Source of the DNA: Ramlibacter rhizophilus | GTDB lineage: Bacteria > Pseudomonadota > Gammaproteobacteria > Burkholderiales > Burkholderiaceae_C | DNA: 64,000 nucleotides | NCBI RefSeq assembly: GCF_004681965.1 | Contig: NZ_SMLL01000004.1 | Location: 434,001-498,000 of the forward strand | Direction: 5' to 3' | Shown here: positions 57,967 to 64,000 of the stretch, one piece after another | How positions within the stretch are numbered: position 1 is the stretch's first letter | How the letters are laid out: each line of letters starts with the position of its first letter | Translations under genes and position numbers: made by a program | Notes under the pieces: model-generated | What the model was told of the DNA's origin: nothing | The model's input: only the letters and a program-made list of their open reading frames with translations | Database searches by the model: none

Positions 57967-59100
57967 CTAGAGCGCCTCGAGGAACAGCCGCTCGAAGTCC
58001 GCCGCCGTGCAGGGCCTGGGGTTCGTCTGGTGGCAGATGTCCGCCACCGCCACCTCCACCAGCCTGGGCAGCTGATCGCGGCGCACGCCGTGCGAGGACA
58101 AGCTGCCGTCCAGCCCGATGCGGCGCTTGAGGCCGCGCAGCCAGGGGACCAGCGCAGCGCCGTCGTCCCCCAGCCCGCAGGCGTGGGCGAGCTCGTCGAA
58201 CTTCGCGGGCGCCGCCTCGTGGTTCCAGGCGAGCACCGTGTCGATCATGAGCGCGTTGGCCAGCCCATGGTGCAGCCCGCCCACGGCCCCCAGCGCATGG
58301 GCGCAGGCATGCACCGCGCCCAGGTCCTTCTGGAAGGCGATGGCGCCCATCATGGAGGCCATCATCATCTCGCCGCGGGCGCCCAGGTCCGCGCCCTGGT
58401 GCACCGCGCGTTCGATGCTGCGCGCCGCCAGGCGCGTGCCTTCCAGCGCGATGCCGTCGCACAGCGGATGCCAGCTGGGCGACAGATAGCTCTCGATGTT
58501 GTGCGTGAGCGCGTCCATGCCGGTGGCGGCCGTCACGGCGGGCGGCAGGCCCAGGGTGAGTTCGGGGTCGGCGAAGACCTGACGCGCGAGCAGGCGGGGG
58601 CTGAAGACGATGCGCTTGAGGTGCGTGTCGTCCTCGCTCACCACGGCCGAGCGGCCGACTTCGGAGCCCGTGCCCGCCGTCGTGGGCAGCGCCACGATCC
58701 AGGGCAGCGGGCGGTCGATGGCGCGCACGCGCGGATGGTCCCAGGCGTATTCCAGAATGTGGCCTTCGTGCGTGGCCATGAGCCCCACCACCTTGGCGAC
58801 ATCCAGCGCCGCACCGCCCCCGAAGCCGATCACGCAGTCGGCCCCGTGCGTGCGGAAGGCCTCGGCGCCCGCCATGACCTGCGAAGCGCTGGGGTTGCCG
58901 GCCACGCCGTCGTACACCGCCACGTCCAGGGCCTGCAGGTGGCTGCGGAATTCGGCCAGCACCGGCAGCGCCGCGAGCGCGCGGTCGGTCACGAGGAGCG
59001 GGCGCGACAGGCCTTGCGCCGCCAGGTGGCTCGCCACCTCCTTGCGCGCGCCGGGGCCGAAGCGGATGGCAGTGGGGAAGGCGAAGCTGTGCAGGCTCAT
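57967..59100 (-). CDS. Iron-containing alcohol dehydrogenase
   Basis: 377 aa, type III ADH. Motifs are VIGFGGGAALDVAKVVGLM (the GGGS-type NAD loop), LPTTAGTGSEVGRSAVV, GMDALTHNIESYLS (metal Asp and His), GAVHACAHALG and HHGLANALMI with further metal His. The N-terminal IRFGPGARKEVASHLA and 377 aa length suit the family. It follows the glutamine synthetase-like gene by 13 bp on the same strand. Together they suggest metabolism of an amino alcohol or amine-derived aldehyde. Confidence 0.92.
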   Translation of the reverse strand: MSLHSFAFPTAIRFGPGARKEVASHLAAQGLSRPLLVTDRALAALPVLAEFRSHLQALDVAVYDGVAGNPSASQVMAGAEAFRTHGADCVIGFGGGAALDVAKVVGLMATHEGHILEYAWDHPRVRAIDRPLPWIVALPTTAGTGSEVGRSAVVSEDDTHLKRIVFSPRLLARQVFADPELTLGLPPAVTAATGMDALTHNIESYLSPSWHPLCDGIALEGTRLAARSIERAVHQGADLGARGEMMMASMMGAIAFQKDLGAVHACAHALGAVGGLHHGLANALMIDTVLAWNHEAAPAKFDELAHACGLGDDGAALVPWLRGLKRRIGLDGSLSSHGVRRDQLPRLVEVAVADICHQTNPRPCTAADFERLFLEAL

Positions 59101-59113
59101 CTCTCGCAGGCGT

Positions 59114-60475
59114 TCAGATGATTTCGAAGTAGCGCTGGCGTTCCCAGTCCGTCACCGCGTCGAGCCACTGGCGCCACTCCCAGTCGCGCGTGGCCGCGAA
59201 GTGCTCGACGAAGGTGTCGCCCAGCCAGTCGCGCGCAATGGCGCTGCGCTCGAAGACGCGGGTGGTCTCGATCAGGGTGCGCGGTGCGCGCGCGATGCCC
59301 TCGGCGCCCTGGTTGGTGCCGGTGATGGGCGGGGCCGTGAGCTTCAGGCCCTGCTCCACGCCGTGCAGGCCGGCGGCGATCACGGCCGCCATGGCGAGGT
59401 AGGGGTTCACGTCCGCGCCCGGGCAGCGCGTCTCCAGCCGGGTGGCCTTGGGCGAGCCGGCCAGCACGCGGAAGCTGGCCGTGCGGTTGTCCATGCCCCA
59501 GGTCGGCTTGACCGGCGCCCAGAAGCCGTCCACCAGGCGCTTGTAGCTGTTGACGGTGGGCCAGAAGAGCGGCGCGAACTCCATGAGGCACTGCACCTGG
59601 CCGGCCAGGTAGCTCTCGAAGAGCGGGCTCATGCGGCGCGGGTGGTCGGCCGCGAAGAAGACGTTGTCCTGGCCGTCGGACAGGCTCTGGTGGATGTGGC
59701 CGCTGCAGCCGGGGTACTTCGCGCTCCACTTGGCCATGAAGCTGGGCATGATGCCGAAGCGCTTGCCGATCTCGCGCGCGCCGGTCTTGAACAGGATGGC
59801 GCGGTCGGCCTGCTCCAGCGCGGGCGAGAACAGCAGCGCGGCCTCCAGCACCCCGGGTCCGGTCTCCGTGTGCAGGCCCTCGATGGGCACGCCGAAAGCC
59901 GCCATCTCGTCCATCAGCGCGCGGAAGAAATCGGGGTGGTCCGCCATGCGCAGCAGCGAATAGCCGAACATGCCCGGCGTGATCGGCTCGGGATCCACGC
60001 CGCGCTTGGCCGCCCAGCTGTGCGGCGTTTCGCGGAAGTTGAACCACTCGAACTCGAAGCCCGTCATGACGGCAAAGCCCAGCTTCTCGGCGCGGGCCAG
60101 GACACGCCGCAGCGTCTGGCGCGGACACAGCGGGAAGGGGCTGCCGTCGGGTGATATGAACTCGGCCAGGAAGAAGGGCACGTCGCCGTCCCAGGGCACT
60201 CGGCGTGCGGTGTCGGGGTCGATGCGGGCGAGGGTGTCCGGAAAGCCGTGCTGCCAACCGGTCACCTGCGTGTTGTCGTAGGTCACGTCCTGGCTGTCCC
60301 AGCCGAACACCACGTCGCAGAAGCCGAAGCCGCCGGTGGATGCCGACTCGAACTTGTCGATGTGCAGCAATTTGCCGCGCAGCACGCCGTCGATGTCGCT
60401 GGCCGCGACCTTGACGCGGGTCTCGCCGGCCTCGCGCAGTGCCGCGATCCGGGGGTGAAGCTGCGCAGGGGGCAC
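59114..60475 (-). CDS. Glutamine synthetase family protein (PuuA/GlnA-like)
   Basis: 453 aa from the GTG at 60475, which has AGGAGG at ideal spacing; the open frame goes further but without a ribosome site. GS landmarks: DIDGVLRGKLLHIDKF (R-x-K-x motif of the GlnA-like group), TGFEFEWFNF and GLHTETGPGVLEAALLF (metal Glu), GHIHQSLSD (metal His), NSYKRLVDGFWAP, and RTASFRV. The divergent N-terminus and R-x-K motif point to a gamma-glutamyl-amine ligase rather than a true glutamine synthetase. Pairs with the iron alcohol dehydrogenase. Confidence 0.9.
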   Translation of the reverse strand: MPPAQLHPRIAALREAGETRVKVAASDIDGVLRGKLLHIDKFESASTGGFGFCDVVFGWDSQDVTYDNTQVTGWQHGFPDTLARIDPDTARRVPWDGDVPFFLAEFISPDGSPFPLCPRQTLRRVLARAEKLGFAVMTGFEFEWFNFRETPHSWAAKRGVDPEPITPGMFGYSLLRMADHPDFFRALMDEMAAFGVPIEGLHTETGPGVLEAALLFSPALEQADRAILFKTGAREIGKRFGIMPSFMAKWSAKYPGCSGHIHQSLSDGQDNVFFAADHPRRMSPLFESYLAGQVQCLMEFAPLFWPTVNSYKRLVDGFWAPVKPTWGMDNRTASFRVLAGSPKATRLETRCPGADVNPYLAMAAVIAAGLHGVEQGLKLTAPPITGTNQGAEGIARAPRTLIETTRVFERSAIARDWLGDTFVEHFAATRDWEWRQWLDAVTDWERQRYFEII

Positions 60476-60570
60476 GCCGGTTCCTCCTTCCGCCGGGGAC
60501 AAGGCCGGCTGGGTTCGGGCAGCGTAGCCGGCCCGCGCGGCCGGCGTGGGCCGCGCGGACGCAGACACGG

Positions 60571-60590
60571 CGCCGTCCTACAGGACGGCG
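60571..60590. terminator. Hairpin without T-tract after the lipoprotein gene
   Basis: CGCCGTCC-TACA-GGACGGCG, perfect 8-bp stem, 6 bp downstream of the leftward lipoprotein stop. It lacks a T-run, so it may stabilise the mRNA end or act with Rho. Confidence 0.4.
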
Positions 60591-60596
60591 GCGGGC

Positions 60597-61643
60597 CTAC
60601 CTCAGCTCGGTCTGCGTGCCGGCCAGGGTGCGCTCGTACGCGCCGTCGCCGTTCGCGTCCACGAGCAGGGTGGCGCTGTCCGGGGCCACCAGCCGCAGCA
60701 GCAGGGCGGAGCCGCCGCCCGTCACCTTCAGCTCGCCGCTCAGGCCGCTGCCGACCTGAACCAGCGCCACCGGCGTGGTGAGGGTGTAGCTCACCGGGGC
60801 GGAGCCCAGGCGCCCGTCGGTCGCCTCGATGGCGGCCGCGAGGGCCAGGGTGGTCTGCGCGCCATCGACCGCAACGGACTGCCGCCAGTCGCGCCAGGTG
60901 ATCGAACGCGTCTGCCCGCTCATGGTCAGGCTGCTGGTGAAGCGGGTGCCGGAGAACACGAAGCTCTCGCGCGTGGCCGCACTGGCGGACCAGGTCGCCA
61001 GCAGGTCGCCGTCGGCCTCCACGACGTACTGGGGGGTGCTGGTCCGCAGGCTGGTGGCGACCAGGGCCAGCTCGGCCTGCGCGGGATAGGAGCTGGCAAA
61101 GCTGCCGCTGCGCACGGTGAGGGACAGGCCGCCGTCCAAGGTTTGGAGCTCGCCGTCCACCAGCATGCGGCAGCCGGTGGCGATGAGGTTCACCTGGTCG
61201 CCGGCCACGAGCGTCTCGCCGTCGGCAACGTTGCCGCTCACGCGCAGGGTGCCGCCTTGCGGACAGGCGACCGACTCGTCCACGGCCGCCTTGGTGGTGG
61301 ACAGGCCCGCCCGCTTCGCCGCCAGGCCGGCCAGCGTGCTGGCGCTGCGAACCACCTGCAGGGTGGGGGAGGCGGCGCCGCCGATGCCGAGTCCCTTCAG
61401 GCCCGAGACCAGGTCCGCGGTGCTGCCGGTGCCCTCGCTGGCGACGTTCTCCAGCGCGCTGGCCGCCACCGGCTTGGCATTGGCCTCGGTGATCTTCAGG
61501 GGCGCGGCCGACGAACCGCCGATCCCGCCACTGCCGGCGCCGCCGCTGCCGCCGCCCCCGCCGCAGGCTGCCAGCAGCAGGGCGCAGGCTGCCACGCTCA
61601 GGACCGTGGCTCGGCGATCGCCGGCCTTCCAGGATTCACTCAT
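60597..61643 (-). CDS. Putative lipoprotein of unknown function
   Basis: 348 aa. The N-terminus VLSVAACALLLAAC-GGGG has a lipobox (LAAC) with the lipid-bearing Cys about residue 27, followed by a Gly/Ser spacer. The mature part is rich in Ser, Thr, Gly and Val, suggesting a beta-rich fold: SASTLAGLAAKRAGLSTTKAAVDESVACPQGGTLRVSGN, then YPAQAELALVATSLRTSTPQYVVEADGDLLATWSASAATRESFVFSGTRF. It ends in a Ca-like DANGDGAYERTLAG stretch. No enzymatic motif seen. Flanked by an inverted-repeat cluster. Confidence 0.8.
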   Translation of the reverse strand: MSESWKAGDRRATVLSVAACALLLAACGGGGGSGGAGSGGIGGSSAAPLKITEANAKPVAASALENVASEGTGSTADLVSGLKGLGIGGAASPTLQVVRSASTLAGLAAKRAGLSTTKAAVDESVACPQGGTLRVSGNVADGETLVAGDQVNLIATGCRMLVDGELQTLDGGLSLTVRSGSFASSYPAQAELALVATSLRTSTPQYVVEADGDLLATWSASAATRESFVFSGTRFTSSLTMSGQTRSITWRDWRQSVAVDGAQTTLALAAAIEATDGRLGSAPVSYTLTTPVALVQVGSGLSGELKVTGGGSALLLRLVAPDSATLLVDANGDGAYERTLAGTQTELR

Positions 61644-61719
61644 TGCTTCTCCTCGTGATTGGACTGGAAATCATATCGATGAGGTGGGGCTTTTCAAAGC
61701 GTTGCGTGGCGCGAGCCCT

Positions 61720-61860
61720 GCACCCCAACGCTCCCCCCAAAGGGAGAGGGGGTGCTGCACCTTCCCCTTCTGGGGGAAGGCCGGGATGGGGGCCGCGCGG
61801 GAAGCGGCGTTGTCGGCGCGCGAGCCCCCACCCCAGCCCTCCCCCAGAGGGGGGGGGAGT
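61720..61860. repeat. GC-rich interspersed inverted-repeat unit (BIME-like), copy 2
   Basis: In the gap between the LysR stop and the lipoprotein start. It has the same layout as 40513-40632: CCTTCTGGGGGAAGG-type and CCCTCCCCCAGAGGGG-type halves facing each other around GGGGGCCGCG and CGCGAGCCCCC. Confidence 0.75.
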
Positions 61861-61862
61861 CT

Positions 61863-62768
61863 TCACGCCCGCGTGAACAGCTCGTGCAGCAAGGCGCGCA
61901 GCCACTGCTGCCCGCCTTCCCGGGCCGTGCTCGCGTGCCAGACCAGGCGCACGTCGTAATGCGGGGCGAAGCCGAGCGTCCACACGCGCAGGCCCGAGAG
62001 CTGCGCGGCGTACATGGCCGGCACGATCGCCAGCAGGTCGGTGCGGGCCACCAGTTCCGGCAGGGCGCTGAAGTGGCGGGCGCGCAGCACGATGCGCTCG
62101 GCCAGCTTCAACTCCAGCAGCATGGCCTCCACGCTGCTGTGGAAGGTGGCGGTGGGCGCGGCCAGCGCCAGCCAGGCCTGCGCCAGCTGCTCGCGCGTGA
62201 GCGAGCGGCCGGCGCGGCCCGAGCCCGGCCGCCACTCGGGCGCGGTGATGGCGACGTACTGCTCGCGGAACAGCAGGTCGGCGTGCACGCCCCGGTGCTG
62301 GGGCGAGAGGATGCCGACGGCGCAGTCGATCTCGCGTGTTTCCAGCGCGCTCGCCACTTCGGGCGCCGCCACGGCGATGTTGGCCACGCGGGTGTGGGGC
62401 GCGCGCGCCCGCAGGGCGGCGGTGAGCGGCGGCAGGAACAGGCGCTCGCCGAGGTCCGACAGCGACAGGCGCCAGGTGGTGTCGCTGCGCGCCGGGTCGA
62501 ACTCCTCGAAGCCGGTGACCACCGCTTCCAGCGAGACGAGGTGCGCGAGCACGGCCGGCGCCACCTGCTCGCACAGGCGCGTGCGCTGCAGGCCGGCCGG
62601 GGAACGCACGAAGAGCTCGTCGCCGAAGAACTGGCGCAGCCGTGCCAGGGCGTTGCTGGTGGCCGACTGCGACAGGTTCAGGGCGCGGCCCGCGGCGGTG
62701 ACCGAGCCGGTGCGATGGATGGCGGCCAGCACGCGCAGGAGGTTGAGGTCGAGATGGCGGAAGTTCAT
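61863..62768 (-). CDS. LysR family transcriptional regulator
   Basis: 301 aa. The winged helix is FRHLDLNLLRVLAAIHRTGSVTAAGRALNLSQSATSNALARLRQFFGDELFVRSPAGLQRT, the NodD/NahR-like variant. The effector domain includes LSLSDLGERLFLPPLTAALRA. It is divergent from the indolepyruvate ferredoxin oxidoreductase-like gene over 131 bp and is its likely regulator. The intergenic region holds an ATGA...TCAT inverted repeat (62817-62834) and a CTTCGACAGG repeat. Confidence 0.92.
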   Translation of the reverse strand: MNFRHLDLNLLRVLAAIHRTGSVTAAGRALNLSQSATSNALARLRQFFGDELFVRSPAGLQRTRLCEQVAPAVLAHLVSLEAVVTGFEEFDPARSDTTWRLSLSDLGERLFLPPLTAALRARAPHTRVANIAVAAPEVASALETREIDCAVGILSPQHRGVHADLLFREQYVAITAPEWRPGSGRAGRSLTREQLAQAWLALAAPTATFHSSVEAMLLELKLAERIVLRARHFSALPELVARTDLLAIVPAMYAAQLSGLRVWTLGFAPHYDVRLVWHASTAREGGQQWLRALLHELFTRA

Positions 62769-62779
62769 GGCAGGCGAGG

Positions 62780-62809
62780 GGCTTCGACAGGCTCAGCCCG
62801 AACGGATGG
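62780..62809. repeat. Interspersed CTTCGACAGGCTCAG repeat, second locus
   Basis: GCTTCGACAGGCTCAGCCCG followed by AACGGATGG. It matches the right half of the repeat at 28481-28510 almost exactly and lies just upstream of the LysR start. Confidence 0.75.
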
Positions 62810-62899
62810 TATTCACATGATCAATGTACGTCATCCATAAAACCCATTCGCCAAATGACCCCCGCGCGGGTAGATTCGCGGCCGGAGACACCACAACCC

Positions 62900-64000
62900 A
62901 TGGCAGAACGATCCTTTGCCGCCGAGGTGCAGAAGCTGCGCCTGGGCGCCGGCGACGAATTCCACGGCGAGGGCATCCTCGCGGTGACCAAGGCCTTGCT
63001 GCAGTCCGGCGTGTCGTACGTGGCCGGCTACCAGGGCGCGCCCATCTCGCACCTGATGGACGTGCTCACCGACGCCAACGACATCCTGCGCGAGCTGGGC
63101 GTGCGCTTCGAGCACAGCGCCTCGGAGGCCACGGCCGCGGCCACGCTGGCGGCCTCGGTGAACTACCCGCTGCGCGGCGCCGTCACCTTCAAGAGCACGG
63201 TGGGCACCAACGTGGCCTCCGACGCCATCGCCAACCTCGCCTCGGGCGGGGTCACGGGCGGGGCGCTGATCATCGTGGGCGAGGACTACGGCGAGGGCTC
63301 CAGCATCATGCAGGAGCGCTCGCACGCCTTCGCCATGAAGTCGCAGGTGTGGCTGCTCGACCCCCGGCCCAACCTGCCCAGCATCGTGGACGCCGTGGAA
63401 AAGGGCTTCGAGCTGTCCGAGGCCAGCCGCACGCCGGTGATGCTGGAGCTGCGCATCCGCGCCTGCCACGTGCACGGCAGCTTCATCGCCAAGGACAACC
63501 GCCGCGCCGACTTCACGCTCAAGGACGCCATCGAGCAGCCGCGCCGAGACACCGAGCGCATCGCGCTGCCGCCGGCCACCTACCTGCATGAGCAGGAGAA
63601 GGTCACGCAGCGCTGGCCGCAGGCGCTGCGCTTCATCCAGGAGCGCGGGCTCAACGAGTTCTTCGCCGAGGACGCGCAGGACTTCGGCATCGTGCTGCAG
63701 GGCGGCCTCTACAACGGCGTGCTGCGCGCGCTCGAACTGCTGGGCCTGGCCGATGCCTTCGGCAACTCGCGCGTGCCGCTCTACGTGCTGAACGTGACCT
63801 ACCCGCTGGTGGACGCGGAGTTCACGCGCTTCTGCGCGGGCAAGCGCGCCATCCTCATCGTGGAGGAGGGCCAGCCCGACTTCATCGAGCAGGCGGTCAA
63901 CGCCCTGCTGCGCAAGGCCGACGTGCAGACCCGCGTGCAGGGCAAGGACGTGCTGCCCATGGCGGGCGAGTACACGGGCGGGGTGCTGCTCAAGGGCATC
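62900..64000 (+). CDS. Indolepyruvate ferredoxin oxidoreductase-like protein, N-terminal part (cut by window end)
   Basis: At least 367 codons open from ATG 62900 to the window end, no stop reached; GGAGAC lies upstream. Motifs: GILAVTKALLQSGVSYVAGYQGAPISHLMDVL, FEHSASEATAAATLAASVNYPLRGAVTFKSTVGTNVASDAIANLA, and GALIIVGEDYGEGSSIMQERSHAFAMKS, the pyrimidine-like domain of 2-oxoacid oxidoreductases (IorA type); then VLQGGLYNGVLRALELLGLADAFGNSRVPLYVLNVTYPLVD. The family oxidises aryl pyruvates to acyl-CoA. In single-chain betaproteobacterial relatives the gamma domain follows, which cannot be seen here. LysR is divergent. Confidence 0.88.
   Translation, partial: MAERSFAAEVQKLRLGAGDEFHGEGILAVTKALLQSGVSYVAGYQGAPISHLMDVLTDANDILRELGVRFEHSASEATAAATLAASVNYPLRGAVTFKSTVGTNVASDAIANLASGGVTGGALIIVGEDYGEGSSIMQERSHAFAMKSQVWLLDPRPNLPSIVDAVEKGFELSEASRTPVMLELRIRACHVHGSFIAKDNRRADFTLKDAIEQPRRDTERIALPPATYLHEQEKVTQRWPQALRFIQERGLNEFFAEDAQDFGIVLQGGLYNGVLRALELLGLADAFGNSRVPLYVLNVTYPLVDAEFTRFCAGKRAILIVEEGQPDFIEQAVNALLRKADVQTRVQGKDVLPMAGEYTGGVLLKGI

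Noticed and set aside
1..64000. CRISPR arrays, tRNA or rRNA genes, prophage, replication origin
   Set aside because: No regularly spaced repeats, no cloverleaf or rRNA-like sequence and no phage genes were noticed while reading.

Overview
The window is very GC-rich, densely coded DNA of a betaproteobacterium, most likely Burkholderiales/Comamonadaceae (Variovorax/Ramlibacter/Acidovorax-like). Grounds for this are six Bug-type (TctC) periplasmic receptors without TctA/TctB partners, TRAP transporters, H-NS of the short betaproteobacterial type, a Bug-containing D-glucarate/galactarate operon, and interspersed CTTCGACAGGCTCAG-type repeats. No rRNA, tRNA, CRISPR array, prophage or transposase was seen. 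It reads as a chromosomal catabolic region for organic acids and aromatic compounds.

Layout. 1-5.2 kb: end of a Bug gene, a GlcG/HbpS-like gene, a cupin protein, and a TRAP operon (DctQ-DctM-DctP) closed by a MarR regulator. 5.2-11.4 kb: a leftward operon with a PEP-hydrolase-like TIM barrel, an SRPBCC protein, a UPF0261/Tm-1-like protein, a LigI-like amidohydrolase, a Bug receptor and a cytosolic-looking SBP, with a divergent AraC regulator. 11.4-15.5 kb: a branched-chain-type SBP, an FAD aromatic monooxygenase and a LysR regulator. 15.5-23.8 kb: a two-component Rieske dioxygenase operon (reductase, alpha, dihydrodiol dehydrogenase, beta, a 59-aa ORF, class II aldolase/decarboxylase), a divergent IclR regulator, then Bug plus a benzoylformate decarboxylase-like enzyme. 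Four related 17-bp palindromes bracket the two promoters. 23.8-27.5 kb: a stress-type module (Tat-exported DUF6152-like and hemerythrin proteins, ChaB, zinc anti-sigma, ECF sigma, ODP-type metallo-beta-lactamase).

27.5-34.9 kb: GntR regulator, kdgD, Bug, garD, gudD and a 2-oxoglutarate semialdehyde dehydrogenase, a complete route from glucarate/galactarate to 2-oxoglutarate. 35-43.8 kb: a quinate/shikimate catabolic block (TRAP transporter, NAD-type shikimate/quinate dehydrogenase, HPPD-like VOC protein, 3-dehydroshikimate dehydratase, TetR, IclR, aroQ). It is bounded by two apparently identical 1,009-bp copies of the TRAP receptor gene exactly 7,700 bp apart. 43.8-50.4 kb: leftward operon Bug-RidA-amidohydrolase-FAH-FAH, a divergent flavin reductase-IclR pair and another Bug. 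50.5-56.8 kb: housekeeping and orphan genes (glycosyltransferase, H-NS, a degenerate kinase, cupin, a pseudouridine-synthase-like protein lacking its catalytic Asp, small secreted or membrane proteins). 56.9-64 kb: NMT1-type SBP, iron alcohol dehydrogenase plus glutamine synthetase-like pair, a lipoprotein, LysR, and the start of an indolepyruvate ferredoxin oxidoreductase-like gene cut by the window end.

All functions are read from motifs, lengths and context; no database search was run.
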